Of a DNA stretch of 64,000 nucleotides, positions 32,129-41,303 are shown one piece after another. The translations under genes and the position numbers were made by a program. Under the pieces are notes generated by a model. The model was given only the letters and a program-made list of their open reading frames with translations, had not been told where the DNA came from and ran no database searches. Every line of letters starts with the position of its first letter. Within the stretch, counting starts at the first letter, position 1. The stretch comes from Aurantimicrobium minutum (GTDB lineage: Bacteria; Actinomycetota; Actinomycetes; Actinomycetales; Microbacteriaceae): the NCBI RefSeq assembly GCF_029894165.1, contig NZ_JARXXU010000001.1, positions 1,116,001-1,180,000 of the forward strand. The letters run 5' to 3'.

Positions 32129-32935
32129 ATGGCTTCCATCGTTCACATCGCTGATCTCGAACACGAGGGGCTGCAGGACTATGTCGGGTTGACGGACGTT
32201 GCACTGCGGAAAAATACTGAGCAGAGCAATGGTCTGTACATTGCAGAATCAAGCAAAGTTATCGAGCGTGCACTCCACGCAGGTCACCGCCCACGTTCTG
32301 TACTGCTGCAAGAACAGTGGTTGTCAGCTATTGAACCGCTTCTGAGCGATTTCCCTGAATGTACTGTTTTTGTTGGGTCGTCAGAGCTCATCGAGCAGAT
32401 TACTGGTTTTGACGTTCATCGCGGGGCACTTGCATCGATGGAACGGCCAACTCTTCCTAATCCCGCTGATCTACTCGCTGCTGCGACTCGGGTAGTAGTT
32501 CTCGAAGACATCGTTGACCACACTAATGTGGGTGCAATTTTTCGTGCAGTTGCCGGCTTAGGCGCTGATGCCGTTTTCGTCACACCTCGGTGTGCTGATC
32601 CTTTGTATCGCCGCTCTGTTCGCGTTTCAATGGGAACTGTCCTTCAGGTGCCGTGGACGAGACTTCCGGAATGGACAGATGCGCGTGAGTTACTGCATGA
32701 CGCTGGTTTTCATATTGCTGCTCTCGCCCTTGCGGAAGATGCTGTCACCTTAAGAAGTTTCGTGCTCAACCCGCCACACAAGGTTGCATTGGTTTTAGGG
32801 TCTGAGGGTGATGGTTTATCTCGTCAAGCTCTGGAGGTAGCGGACACCGTTGTGACTATTCCGATGCTGCACGGCGTAGATTCACTCAATGTGGCTTCGG
32901 CGAGCGCCGTCGCGTTATACGCACTGAACTCCTAG
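32129..32935 (+). CDS. TrmH/SpoU-family RNA 2'-O-methyltransferase
   Basis: 268 residues. An N-terminal substrate-binding domain includes YIAESSKVIERALHAGHRP. The SPOUT knot follows, with VVLEDIVDHTNVGAIFRA, VALVLGSEGDGLS and IPMLHGVDSLNVASASAVA. It methylates a ribose in rRNA or tRNA, target unknown. ATG 32129 is preferred over the upstream 32066, which would overlap the divergent sirtuin start. Confidence 0.9.
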   Translation: MASIVHIADLEHEGLQDYVGLTDVALRKNTEQSNGLYIAESSKVIERALHAGHRPRSVLLQEQWLSAIEPLLSDFPECTVFVGSSELIEQITGFDVHRGALASMERPTLPNPADLLAAATRVVVLEDIVDHTNVGAIFRAVAGLGADAVFVTPRCADPLYRRSVRVSMGTVLQVPWTRLPEWTDARELLHDAGFHIAALALAEDAVTLRSFVLNPPHKVALVLGSEGDGLSRQALEVADTVVTIPMLHGVDSLNVASASAVALYALNS

Positions 32936-32942
32936 TCTTCAG

Positions 32943-32948
32943 TAAAGT
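32943..32948 (+). promoter_or_regulatory. -10 element for the D,D-carboxypeptidase gene
   Basis: TAAAGT, 7 nt, then GTG 32956. The GGAG beside the GTG leaves no room for a normal ribosome binding site spacing. Confidence 0.4.
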
Positions 32949-32955
32949 TCTGGAG

Positions 32956-34176
32956 GTGCCTTCTCCTGCTGTATATCGTCGTCGCCGACAAGTGTTCTTT
33001 GGTGCTCTTTCGCTGCTTATAGGTTTTAGTGCCTTTCTCCTGATCGTAGCTCTGGCCCCGTTACCACCAGCGCTTGTGACCCTTTCTGTGCCCTCAACTA
33101 TTTCTCAAGCACCTTCAAGCGTTGTATTGCCGCCTGTGGGCACTACTCAGGTTGTTGCGGATGGATTTGGTGTTATTGCTGAGTTCGGGCCTCTGGAAAA
33201 GCGCCCCATAGCCAGCATCACGAAGACAATTACCGCACTCGTCGTCCTCGATGCGAAGCCGTTGAGCGACGCAGAAGATGATGGTCCTTCTATCACTTTC
33301 ACGGAAACGGACGTGGAAATCCTCCGCGAAACGAAAGCTATGTTGGGTTCATATGAAGAGCTCAGTGCTGGTCTCACTCTGAGCGAAAAGCAGGCGATGA
33401 CGGTCATGATGCTGTCCAGTGCCAATAACTATGCAACAAGCTTGGCCGTGTGGGCGTATGGTTCGATGGATACATACCTTGCAGCGGCGCACGAATGGCT
33501 TGATGCCCATGGATTAACGGGGACGAGCGTCTCTGATGCAAGTGGACTCGACGATGGTTCAGCAAGCACGCCGTCAGATCTCGTCACCATTGGTCAGTTG
33601 GCCATGGAAAATCCTGCACTTGCCTCCATTGTTGGTACTGTTTCCGCCGAGATTCCAGGGGTAGGGCTCGTTCGCAATGGCAACAAGTTGCTGGGTACAC
33701 ATGGTGTCGATGGCATTAAAACAGGAACCACGCTTGCTGCTGGTGCGTGTCTGTTGTATTCCTCACATTTCGCAGTTGGTGATCACGTTATCCATGTCAC
33801 AGGAACCACTCTTGGAGAAGACACTCATGCACAGTTGCGTGAAGATGTAGGGGCAATGCTCGACAGCATCCAGCAGAATTTCCACGAAGTTCCCGTACTT
33901 ACTCAAGGCTCTGAGGTGGGGACCTTCACCACAGCGTGGGGCGAAACGGGAACACTGCTCGCCGCAGATTCACTGACCGAGCTTGTGTGGGCGGATACAC
34001 CCATATCCGTTTCTTCAGAGTTGAATACTTTCTCCGGGGGAGAGTCGGGGAGCGCACAAGGCTTACTGACCATTTCATCAGGTGTCTCTTCACGGAGTGT
34101 TTCGGTTCTTCTGGGAACCTCAATTCATGACCCTGGTCTGAGTTGGCGCCTGTCACACCTGGGCGAACTGTTCTGA
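32956..34176 (+). CDS. D-alanyl-D-alanine carboxypeptidase (S11, PBP5-like)
   Basis: 406 residues. An N-terminal hydrophobic segment (~13-36) anchors or exports it. The penicillin-binding triad is complete: SITK with S87 and K90, SAN at 155-157, and KTG at 255-257. It trims the terminal D-Ala of peptidoglycan stem peptides. The C-terminal ~120 residues are a beta-rich domain without a clear amphipathic tail. Confidence 0.88.
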   Translation: MPSPAVYRRRRQVFFGALSLLIGFSAFLLIVALAPLPPALVTLSVPSTISQAPSSVVLPPVGTTQVVADGFGVIAEFGPLEKRPIASITKTITALVVLDAKPLSDAEDDGPSITFTETDVEILRETKAMLGSYEELSAGLTLSEKQAMTVMMLSSANNYATSLAVWAYGSMDTYLAAAHEWLDAHGLTGTSVSDASGLDDGSASTPSDLVTIGQLAMENPALASIVGTVSAEIPGVGLVRNGNKLLGTHGVDGIKTGTTLAAGACLLYSSHFAVGDHVIHVTGTTLGEDTHAQLREDVGAMLDSIQQNFHEVPVLTQGSEVGTFTTAWGETGTLLAADSLTELVWADTPISVSSELNTFSGGESGSAQGLLTISSGVSSRSVSVLLGTSIHDPGLSWRLSHLGELF

Positions 34177-34182
34177 TCTGTT

Positions 34183-34188
34183 TAGGAT
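34183..34188 (+). promoter_or_regulatory. -10 element for the helicase gene
   Basis: TAGGAT lies 9 nt before ATG 34198, so the leader would be zero to a few nucleotides. Confidence 0.35.
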
Positions 34189-34197
34189 GGACACATC

Positions 34198-35991
34198 ATG
34201 ACGGCTGAATCGACTCACATTGGTTCCTTCGCCGCAGAACATCTCTCACCTGCGTATCCTTCCCGTGCACCTTGGGGAACAGCAGAAAACCTTCGTGCGT
34301 GGCAAACGGAAGCACTGGACGCATATTTCCTTCATCAGCCGCGAGATTTCCTTGCCGCCGCTACCCCGGGTGCCGGTAAAACTACGTTCGCACTCCGCCT
34401 CGCAACAGAATTACTGCGGCGTCGAGAAATTGACCGCATCACCGTAGTCACCCCCACAGAGCACCTCAAATCTCAGTGGGCTGAAGCTGCGCACAAGGTT
34501 GGCATTAAACTCGATCCGCATTTCACCAACGCGCATAAGCGCCACAGTAAGCAGTTTCATGGCGTTGCCGTGACGTATGCGCAGATTGCCATGAAAGCTC
34601 ATGTTCACAAGGAGCTGACCGAATCTGGCAGAACTCTCGTGATTCTTGATGAAGTCCATCATGGTGGGGATGCACTGAGCTGGGGCGATGCCATCAGAGA
34701 AGCATTTGACCGCGCCACCAGACGCCTTTCCCTGACTGGTACCCCCTTCCGCAGCGATACCGCCCCGATCCCATTTGTGAGTTATCTTCCTGATCGGGAT
34801 GGTGTCCTCGTCTCGCAAACTGATTATGACTATGGATATGGACGTGCACTCAGCGATGGTGTTGTTCGGCCTGTGATGTTTATGGTCTACGCCGGTTCTA
34901 TGCGGTGGCGCACCAGGGCTGGTGAGGAGATGGAAGCTCGCCTGGGGCAGGACAACACGAAAGACGTCACTACGCAGGCATGGCGTGCTGCACTCGCACC
35001 TACAGGGGAGTGGATACCTCAGGTTCTACAAGCGGCGAATACACGTTTATCGGAAGTTCGGAACAATATTCCTGATGCTGCGGGTCTCATCATTGCCACT
35101 GATCAGGATGACGCCCGCGAGTATGCAAAAATTCTCCGCACCATCACCGGTGAAGAACCCACTGTTGTTGTGAGTGACGAGTCTGGTGGTAGTCAGAAAA
35201 TTGACGATTTCTCTGCAGGAAGTTCTCGGTGGATGGTCGCCGTGCGTATGGTGTCGGAAGGCGTTGATGTTCCTCGATTAGCCGTCGGTGTCTATGCCAC
35301 CAGCGCAGCAACACCTTTGTATTTTGCGCAAGCTATCGGTCGTTTTGTTCGTGCACGTCGTCGTGGTGAGACGGCAACAGTTTTTCTGCCAAATGTTCCT
35401 AGCTTGATGCAACTTGCAGAAGAACTCGAAATCCAACGTGATCATGCACTCGAACGTCGACTGAAACCTGGAGAAGATCCCGAGTATCCGGAAGCTTCAG
35501 AATTTGATCAAGCTCAACGCGAAGAATCAGCCTCTGATGAGCTGGGGGACGAGCTCAACGAGTTCGCAATATTAGGTTCAGATGCCAGTTTCGAGAGGGT
35601 GATGTATCAAGGAGAAGAATTTGGTGGTTATGCAGAGCCCGGCAGTCCGGAAGAATTTGATTTCCTAGGCATCCCAGGGATTCTCGAACCAGAGCAAATT
35701 TCAGAGCTTCTGCTTCAACGCCAACGCCGCCAGGCTCAGCGAGGAGCTCAACGCTCCTCAGATGTTGCGACTGCTCGAAACATCCCCTTGCATCGCAATC
35801 TTAAAGAACAACGCGCACTGCTGAATTCCCTCGTAGCTCTTTGGAGCAAACAAACGAACACCCCCCATGGAATCGTTCATACGGATCTTCGGCAAAGTTG
35901 CGGCGGTCCTGCCGTCGCGCAGGCGACCGTGGCGCAACTTCAAGCACGAATCGACCTCATGCGTCGACGCATTTACAGTCCACGTTCCTAA
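34198..35991 (+). CDS. Superfamily II DEAD/DEAH-box helicase
   Basis: 597 residues. The Q-like LRAWQTEAL, Walker A AATPGAGKTTFA, DEAH-type LDEVHH and motif III SLTGTPFRSD are in the first domain. The second carries MVSEGVDVPRLAVGVYAT and QAIGRFVRARRRGE. This fits RecG/UvrB/ResIII-like DNA or RNA translocases common in actinobacteria. No nuclease or restriction partner is adjacent. The C-terminal ~180 residues are acidic then helical, of unknown role. Confidence 0.85.
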   Translation: MTAESTHIGSFAAEHLSPAYPSRAPWGTAENLRAWQTEALDAYFLHQPRDFLAAATPGAGKTTFALRLATELLRRREIDRITVVTPTEHLKSQWAEAAHKVGIKLDPHFTNAHKRHSKQFHGVAVTYAQIAMKAHVHKELTESGRTLVILDEVHHGGDALSWGDAIREAFDRATRRLSLTGTPFRSDTAPIPFVSYLPDRDGVLVSQTDYDYGYGRALSDGVVRPVMFMVYAGSMRWRTRAGEEMEARLGQDNTKDVTTQAWRAALAPTGEWIPQVLQAANTRLSEVRNNIPDAAGLIIATDQDDAREYAKILRTITGEEPTVVVSDESGGSQKIDDFSAGSSRWMVAVRMVSEGVDVPRLAVGVYATSAATPLYFAQAIGRFVRARRRGETATVFLPNVPSLMQLAEELEIQRDHALERRLKPGEDPEYPEASEFDQAQREESASDELGDELNEFAILGSDASFERVMYQGEEFGGYAEPGSPEEFDFLGIPGILEPEQISELLLQRQRRQAQRGAQRSSDVATARNIPLHRNLKEQRALLNSLVALWSKQTNTPHGIVHTDLRQSCGGPAVAQATVAQLQARIDLMRRRIYSPRS

Positions 35992-36064
35992 CTAGATATA
36001 GAACTACTTTCTCAACACGCCACAACATCAAGTAGTTATCGAATGTTTTTCCCTTTCCCGGAGG

Positions 36065-36070
36065 TACTAT
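36065..36070 (+). promoter_or_regulatory. -10 element for the LRV-repeat gene
   Basis: TACTAT, 6 nt (TTCTGC), then ATG 36077. Leaderless start predicted. Confidence 0.45.
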
Positions 36071-36076
36071 TTCTGC

Positions 36077-36538
36077 ATGTCTTGTATTCGATTTAACACT
36101 CCTGCACAACGTGCACAGCTCGATCGTTTGCGTGCAGATAAGCAATTAGCAGATACTGCAGTTGCTCAATTCCTCGGCCCTGAGTTTGGTGAAACGAAAA
36201 TTAACCGCCTCAGGATTATGGCTGAAGATAAGAACCCCAAAATCCGTGAAAGCGTGGCGTTGAGTTACCACGTACCTGAAGAAGTGATGTGGGCATTAGC
36301 AAAAGACAAGAACGAAGGTGTTCGAATTTGTGTTGCCCGTAATGAGACCACTCCGTGTGACATCTTGAGATACCTCGCGTCCGATAAGAGTGAACAGGTG
36401 CGCAGTTGGGTCGCCGTAAATTTCTTCGTCCCGCAAGACACTATGGAAGCGCTTGCAGGAGATCAGAGTGAATCCGTGCGGAAGCTAGTGGCGTGGAAAG
36501 CTGATCTCGCTGAACAAGAGCTCGTTTCTCAGCATTAG
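36077..36538 (+). CDS. Leucine-rich repeat variant (LRV)-like helical repeat protein
   Basis: 153 residues. From ~45 to 145 a unit of about 24 residues recurs with the pattern LAxDKxxxVRxxVAxNxxxPxxxL: EDKNPKIRESVALSYHVPEE, KDKNEGVRICVARNETTPCD, SDKSEQVRSWVAVNFFVPQD, GDQSESVRKLVAWK. This is a right-handed LRV/HEAT-like solenoid suited to binding a protein partner. The N-terminal Cys cluster of the original LRV protein is absent. Function unknown. It is monocistronic, ending in a hairpin before tRNA-Leu. Confidence 0.72.
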   Translation: MSCIRFNTPAQRAQLDRLRADKQLADTAVAQFLGPEFGETKINRLRIMAEDKNPKIRESVALSYHVPEEVMWALAKDKNEGVRICVARNETTPCDILRYLASDKSEQVRSWVAVNFFVPQDTMEALAGDQSESVRKLVAWKADLAEQELVSQH

Positions 36539-36553
36539 GCAGTGTTATAACGC

Positions 36554-36587
36554 AAGAAATCCCCGACCATTCAACCGGGGATTTCTT
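36554..36587. terminator. Bidirectional terminator between the LRV gene and tRNA-Leu
   Basis: AAGAAATCCCCG (36554-36565) pairs with CGGGGATTTCTT (36576-36587), a 12-bp stem with a 10-nt loop and T-rich flanks on both strands. Confidence 0.88.
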
Positions 36588-36591
36588 ATTG

Positions 36592-36674
36592 TGCGCGAAG
36601 GGGGACTTGAACCCCCACGTCCTTACGGACACTAGCACCTCAAGCTAGCGCGTCTGCCATTCCGCCACCCGCGC
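36592..36674 (-). tRNA. tRNA-Leu(GAG)
   Basis: On the minus strand the 7-bp acceptor is GCGCGGG with TTCGCGC, including two G-U pairs. The anticodon loop TTGAGGT (anticodon GAG) is closed by CTAGC/GCTAG. A long variable arm GTGTCCGTAAGGACG and the T-arm GGGGGTTCAAGTCCCCC complete a class II tRNA. CCA is not encoded. It reads CUC and CUU leucine codons, the type that makes up three of the four stalling codons in the leuA leader. Confidence 0.95.
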
Positions 36675-36766
36675 AGGTGTTGGTGTTTAACCACCGAATG
36701 ACAACATTAGCACGAAGAAATATGCTCAATGTTCACGTCGCTGCGTCGAATGGACTTTGCCCCCGA

Positions 36767-36772
36767 TAGTCT
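36767..36772 (+). promoter_or_regulatory. -10 element for uppP
   Basis: TAGTCT, 7 nt (CGCCGGT), then ATG 36780. Supports the shorter start. Confidence 0.45.
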
Positions 36773-36779
36773 CGCCGGT

Positions 36780-37604
36780 ATGGGTTTCTTTGAGGCGATA
36801 TTTCTAGGCTTTATTCAGGGCCTGACAGAATTCATTCCGGTTTCTAGTTCAGCTCATTTACGAATTGTTGGTGAATTACTGCCGAGCGCTGTTGACCCTG
36901 GCGCAACTTTTACAGCCATTACCCAACTTGGAACTGAAGCAGCCGTCGTTGTGTACTTTTGGCGGGATTTGGTACGTATCGTGAAACAGTGGTTGTTCTC
37001 ACTCGTGCGCAAGGTTCCACGCAATGACCCTGATGCTCGCATGGGCTGGCTCATCATCGTAGGTTCCATCCCCATCATTGTTCTAGGGCTTGTTTTTCAA
37101 GATCAGATTGAAACTACTTTGCGGTCACTGTGGATTGTGGCAACAATGCTCATTGTTTTTGGAATTTTGCTCGGAATCGCAGATGTTGTGGGGAAGAAAA
37201 CAAAAAACCTCCAGCAGCTCACGGTCGGGAGAGGAATCATCTTTGGTTTCGCCCAAGCTCTTGCTCTCATTCCGGGCGTGTCCCGCTCTGGGGGAACGAT
37301 TACAGCCGGTTTATTTATGGGCTTCAACCGTAGTTCTGCCGCTCGATACTCTTTCCTTTTGGCGTTACCTGCTGTCTTTGGAAGCGGCCTGTACCAACTA
37401 GTTAAGAGCTTTAATGAGCCTCAAGTATTCACGGGTATTGAAACATTAGCTGCCACCGTTGTTGCATTCATCGTAGGGATCGGTGTGATCGCATTCCTTA
37501 TGAACTGGTTAGGAAAGCACAGTTTCTGGCCATTTGTTATCTACCGCATCGCGCTGGGGAGCACCCTCTTGGTGCTGCTTGGTGCAGGAGTTCTCCAAGG
37601 CTAA
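36780..37604 (+). CDS. uppP: Undecaprenyl-diphosphatase (UppP/BacA)
   Basis: 274 residues, polytopic. It dephosphorylates undecaprenyl-PP to recycle the peptidoglycan lipid carrier. Signature motifs are [14 protein letters not shown] near residue 20 and [14 protein letters not shown] near 170. ATG 36780 ([10 protein letters not shown]) matches the usual UppP start and has a -10 seven nt upstream, so the longer frame from 36729 is rejected. It shares a 4-bp stop overlap with the convergent PAC2 gene. Confidence 0.93.
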   Translation: MGFFEAIFLGFIQGLTEFIPVSSSAHLRIVGELLPSAVDPGATFTAITQLGTEAAVVVYFWRDLVRIVKQWLFSLVRKVPRNDPDARMGWLIIVGSIPIIVLGLVFQDQIETTLRSLWIVATMLIVFGILLGIADVVGKKTKNLQQLTVGRGIIFGFAQALALIPGVSRSGGTITAGLFMGFNRSSAARYSFLLALPAVFGSGLYQLVKSFNEPQVFTGIETLAATVVAFIVGIGVIAFLMNWLGKHSFWPFVIYRIALGSTLLVLLGAGVLQG

Positions 37605-38548
37605 GGACCAGGAGGATTTTCTGGCGTACCGTCTAAAGGCTTATCTGTAGACCTCAGGAATCTTTCGAACTCTTGGGCTAGCGATTCACCTGACGCCTCG
37701 GGGGAGTCGACCATATCTCGAGCTTGTTCAAGCTGCGCAATATAGGCGGACATGTCTTCGTCTTCGGACGCAAGCTTGTTGATGTTTTCTTCCCAGGTTG
37801 CTGCCTCTTCGACAAGTTCACCGCGGGGAATCACGACATCGACAATTTCTTCGAGTTTGTCGATGAGAGCCAATGTTGCTTTGGGGCTTGGTCCCTGGTG
37901 AACGTAGTGGGGGACAGAAGCCCATATAGCGAGGGTGGGAATGTCTGCCTCTTCGGCAGCAGCGGCAATGACGCTCAGAATTCCAACGGGTCCTTCATAG
38001 GTGCTGCGTTCAACCTCAAGGGAGTGTCTCACCCCAGCATTTTCACTAGACACAAAGGTAGAGATTGGACGGGTATGTGGAACATCAGCGAGCATGGAGC
38101 CCAAGAGAACAATCGCCGAAATATCAGCGGCAAGTGCGACATCTAAGATTTCGTTTGTGAATGTCAACCAGTTCCTGCTGGGTTCGACTCCTTGGAGCAA
38201 ATATATATTTCCAGCGTTTGCGCCGGTGACATCGAGGAGAGCATCTTCAGCAATGGAAGGAACAACATCAGCGGGGACCATGGGAGCATACAAAATCGAT
38301 GTAGGCCAGGTCAGAGCGCGATTTCCATCATCATCGAAACCGATGGTCGGACGGTTGAATTGAAAGTCGTAATATGTTTCTGGATCGACGGTGTGTAGAG
38401 GGAAAACATCCAGCTGCTCTTGAAGAGTTCGCACGGCAGAGCTAGCAGCTTCACCCGCGTCATTCCAACCTTCAAAGGCAACGACAAGCAGCCGCCCCCG
38501 GAATGGATTGTGTGTTTCGCTCACTGCAGTGAACCCCGTTCTTTTCAT
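37601..38548 (-). CDS. PAC2 family protein
   Basis: 315 residues. The PAC2 fold is seen in [20 protein letters not shown] at the N-terminus, [13 protein letters not shown], a [16 protein letters not shown] segment and [13 protein letters not shown] near the C-terminus. The family is named for a eukaryotic proteasome assembly chaperone. Actinobacterial members often lie near the proteasome locus but their role is unproven. ATG 38548 is chosen; the 73-residue extension to 38767 is low-complexity and would run into the HAD gene. A TATTCT lies only 4 nt before this ATG. Confidence 0.82.
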   Translation of the reverse strand: MKRTGFTAVSETHNPFRGRLLVVAFEGWNDAGEAASSAVRTLQEQLDVFPLHTVDPETYYDFQFNRPTIGFDDDGNRALTWPTSILYAPMVPADVVPSIAEDALLDVTGANAGNIYLLQGVEPSRNWLTFTNEILDVALAADISAIVLLGSMLADVPHTRPISTFVSSENAGVRHSLEVERSTYEGPVGILSVIAAAAEEADIPTLAIWASVPHYVHQGPSPKATLALIDKLEEIVDVVIPRGELVEEAATWEENINKLASEDEDMSAYIAQLEQARDMVDSPEASGESLAQEFERFLRSTDKPLDGTPENPPGP

Positions 38549-38576
38549 CTCCAGAATACCGGGCTCATTGGACAAG

Positions 38577-38582
38577 TAGTCT
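38577..38582 (+). promoter_or_regulatory. -10 element for the HAD gene
   Basis: TAGTCT, 6 nt (TGAGAT), then GTG 38589. Leaderless start predicted. Confidence 0.45.
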
Positions 38583-38588
38583 TGAGAT

Positions 38589-39278
38589 GTGAACACATCT
38601 GAATTTTCTGTTGAACTCCCAGAAGCCGTGCTCTGGGATATGGATGGAACAATCATCGATTCAGAGGAATACTGGATTCTTGCTGAAACAGAGCTTGTAG
38701 AACTGTTTGGTGGTTCTTGGAGCCATGAAGATGGTCTCAAGCTAGTTGGAAATGGACTTCCATTCACTGCTAAGCAACTTCAAGAAAGTGGCGTCACACT
38801 CAGCATTGATGAGATTATCCAAGCTCTGACAAGTCGTGTTCTTGAACTGTTAGACGAAGCAGTGCCCTGGCGTCCGGGTGCGGTTGAGCTCATGCATCAG
38901 ATACAGTCACTGGGGATCCCGCAAGCGTTGGTCACGATGTCCATACAACGGATGGCGCGGACAGTAGCTGGATACATCCCCAACGCCCCGCTGGGAATTG
39001 TTATTGCCGGTGATGATGTGATGGAGCCTAAGCCTGCTCCAGAGGCCTATCTGCTAGCTGCCGAAAAGCTAGGGGTGGACATCACTCACTGCGTAGCAAT
39101 CGAGGATTCACCCGCCGGATGTCGATCTGCAATTTCAGCAGGAGCGGTGACCCTTGGTGTGACTCACCTTGTGAGTTTAGATTCTGTGCCCACTACTCAC
39201 ACACTTCCCACCCTGGTTGGTGTCACCGCTTCAGATGTACTCGACCTCTTTGCCGCAACCGAGAAAGCTTCACGATGA
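38589..39278 (+). CDS. HAD-superfamily hydrolase (beta-phosphoglucomutase-like phosphatase)
   Basis: 229 residues. Nucleophile motif LWDMDGTIIDSEEYW, cap domain ~20-95, motif II VTMS, motif III KP in MEPKPAPEAYLLAAEKLG, and motif IV EDSPAG. A small-molecule phosphatase, substrate unknown. The stop overlaps the trmI ATG (ATGA), so they are coupled. It is divergent from PAC2 across 40 bp. Confidence 0.87.
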   Translation: MNTSEFSVELPEAVLWDMDGTIIDSEEYWILAETELVELFGGSWSHEDGLKLVGNGLPFTAKQLQESGVTLSIDEIIQALTSRVLELLDEAVPWRPGAVELMHQIQSLGIPQALVTMSIQRMARTVAGYIPNAPLGIVIAGDDVMEPKPAPEAYLLAAEKLGVDITHCVAIEDSPAGCRSAISAGAVTLGVTHLVSLDSVPTTHTLPTLVGVTASDVLDLFAATEKASR

Positions 39279-40270
39279 CTCATCACGAGACGCCCCGCTA
39301 CATGCCTGGTCCATTTCGTGCAGGAGACAGATGTCAGCTGACCGATCCCAAGGGAAAAATCAACACGGTCTCACTCAAGCATGGAGATGAGTTTCATACT
39401 CACCGTGGTGTCGTTAAGCACGACGACATTATCGGCCTTCCAGATACCTCCGTTGTCCTCAATACTTCGGGGGTTGAATACCTCGTCATGCGTCCCCTTC
39501 TCATCGACTTTGTAATGTCGATGCCCCGTGGTGCAGCCATTATTTATCCCAAAGAAGCTCAGGCAATCTTGGGGCAAGCAGATATTTTCCCTGGTGCACG
39601 CGTTGTGGAAGCAGGGGTTGGCTCAGGAGCACTTTCGCTCTGGCTGCTGCGTGCTATCGGACCAACCGGATTTCTGTACTCTTTTGAACGACGAGAAGAA
39701 TTTGCCGACATTGCCCGTGCAAACGTGTCCACATTCCACGGATACACACCTGAAAACTGGTCAGTTACAGTAGGTGATCTTCAAGATGCACTCCCCAAGA
39801 CAGTCGCAGCTGGCCAAGCCGATCGCGTGGTTTTAGACATGCTCGCACCCTGGGAATGTGTGGAGATGGCAGCTGACGCACTGGTCCCGGGCGGAGTTGT
39901 TCTCATGTACGTCGCCACCGTGACTCAACTCTCACGTGTCGTGGAAGCTTTACGTGAATCAGGCCAATTCAGTCACCCACAATCAAGTGAAACCATAGTT
40001 CGTGGTTGGCACGTAGAAGGTCTGGCAGTTCGCCCAGAACATCGAATGATTGGCCACACGGCATTCCTTGTCTCTGCAAGGAAATTAGCTCCCGGAACTG
40101 TTCTGCCCGATCTCAAGCGACGTGCTTCGAAGAGCGACTTCAGTGCTGAAGACCTGGAAGCTTGGACTCCGGGAGTGCTGGGTGGGAGAGAAATTAGCGC
40201 GAAGAGTTTACGTAAACGCGTGAAGAATGCCACTGAAAGTGCTGAACTTTCTCAGGCAGCAGACAGCTAG
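39275..40270 (+). CDS. trmI: tRNA (adenine-58-N1)-methyltransferase TrmI
   Basis: 331 residues. An N-terminal beta domain (FRAGDRCQLTDPKGK) precedes a Rossmann methyltransferase with SAM motif VVEAGVGSGALSLWLL and motif IV VVLDMLAPWE. It makes m1A58 in the tRNA T-loop. In Mycobacterium the orthologue lies just upstream of the mpa-dop-pup-prcBA block. Here the next gene is the FKBP lipoprotein. The ATG overlaps the HAD stop. Confidence 0.93.
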   Translation: MTHHETPRYMPGPFRAGDRCQLTDPKGKINTVSLKHGDEFHTHRGVVKHDDIIGLPDTSVVLNTSGVEYLVMRPLLIDFVMSMPRGAAIIYPKEAQAILGQADIFPGARVVEAGVGSGALSLWLLRAIGPTGFLYSFERREEFADIARANVSTFHGYTPENWSVTVGDLQDALPKTVAAGQADRVVLDMLAPWECVEMAADALVPGGVVLMYVATVTQLSRVVEALRESGQFSHPQSSETIVRGWHVEGLAVRPEHRMIGHTAFLVSARKLAPGTVLPDLKRRASKSDFSAEDLEAWTPGVLGGREISAKSLRKRVKNATESAELSQAADS

Positions 40271-40353
40271 TCTCCGCTTTTTCACAGGTTAATCACTTTA
40301 TGCTGGACTCGTTCATAACAACCCGTGATGAACTTCATTTTTTGCGAGGAATT

Positions 40354-41298
40354 GTGCGTCGTACTATCGGAATTATTGCTGGAGTAGCTCTCATTGCTGG
40401 TCTCACAGCATGTTCGTCAGGCTCTGCAGCGGATCAATGCACGTCCCTCGCGAGTGAAGGATCGGCGGTGCAGTCCGTCAAGGTCACGGGAGAGTTTGGT
40501 GAAAAGCCAACTGCAGACTTCACAGCACCCTTATCGGCTGAGTCCACCGAACGCATGATCCTTTCTAAGGGTGACGGAAACCTTGCCGTCCCCAATGGAA
40601 CTATTCAGGCGGACTTTACTTTTTACAACGGCACAACAGGTGAACAGTTAGGCCAAACCGCCTATGACGGTTCAACACTCAATCCCTTGCCGCTCAATGA
40701 CGACAATATGATTCACGGAATGGTTGCAGCCTTTCAATGTGCACCGGTAGGGAGCCAAATCGTCGCAGTTATGGCGCCCAATGATTTGCTCGATCCCTCC
40801 GGCAACCCTATTGCCGGTCTTGATGGAAAAACCTCTATCGTGATCGTTGCCGATTTGGTTTCCGCCAGTATTTCTCGCGCTAACGGTAAAGATCAGACTG
40901 CTCCTGATGGGCTCCCCAAGGTTGTCCTCGATCCTAATGGGGTTCCCGGGATTACTATCCCATCTACAGATGCCCCCAAGGACTTGAAAGTAGCTGTACT
41001 CAAGAAAGGCGACGGAGCTGTTGTCACGGCTGACTCTACGGTAACCGTGCACTACACAGGCGTGACATGGATAGACGGCAAGGTATTCGATTCCAGCTGG
41101 GCCAAAAACACACCACTGACTCTTCAACTCTCAAACTTTGTTCCTGGATTCCAACAGGCACTTGAAGGACAGACCGTTGGATCTCAGATTCTTGCGGTTA
41201 TTCCTCCCGATCTTGCTTATGGCGAAAACGGTCAAGGGACCATTCCTGGTGGAGCGACATTAGTCTTTGTTGTTGACATTCTGGCGACGACTCCCTAA
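40354..41298 (+). CDS. FKBP-type peptidyl-prolyl isomerase lipoprotein, tandem FKBP domains
   Basis: 314 residues from GTG 40354, which gives a clean lipoprotein signal (MRRTIGIIAGVALIAGLTAC, lipobox Cys ~20) and follows GAGGA. An ATG at 40300 would add 18 residues before it. Residues ~200-314 are a canonical FKBP domain (VTVHYTGVTWIDGKVFDSSW, FVPGFQQALEGQTVGSQILA, IPPDLAYG). Residues ~45-170 form a diverged FKBP-like half lacking most active-site aromatics. It acts as an extracytoplasmic folding factor. It sits directly upstream of pafB, its usual place in related bacteria. Confidence 0.87.
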   Translation: MRRTIGIIAGVALIAGLTACSSGSAADQCTSLASEGSAVQSVKVTGEFGEKPTADFTAPLSAESTERMILSKGDGNLAVPNGTIQADFTFYNGTTGEQLGQTAYDGSTLNPLPLNDDNMIHGMVAAFQCAPVGSQIVAVMAPNDLLDPSGNPIAGLDGKTSIVIVADLVSASISRANGKDQTAPDGLPKVVLDPNGVPGITIPSTDAPKDLKVAVLKKGDGAVVTADSTVTVHYTGVTWIDGKVFDSSWAKNTPLTLQLSNFVPGFQQALEGQTVGSQILAVIPPDLAYGENGQGTIPGGATLVFVVDILATTP

Positions 41299-41303
41299 CA
41301 GAT

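Noticed and set aside
39119-39274. 52-residue N-terminal extension of TrmI
   Set aside because: It lies wholly inside the HAD gene in another frame and is Cys/His-rich noise. The ATGA overlap at 39275 is the natural start.
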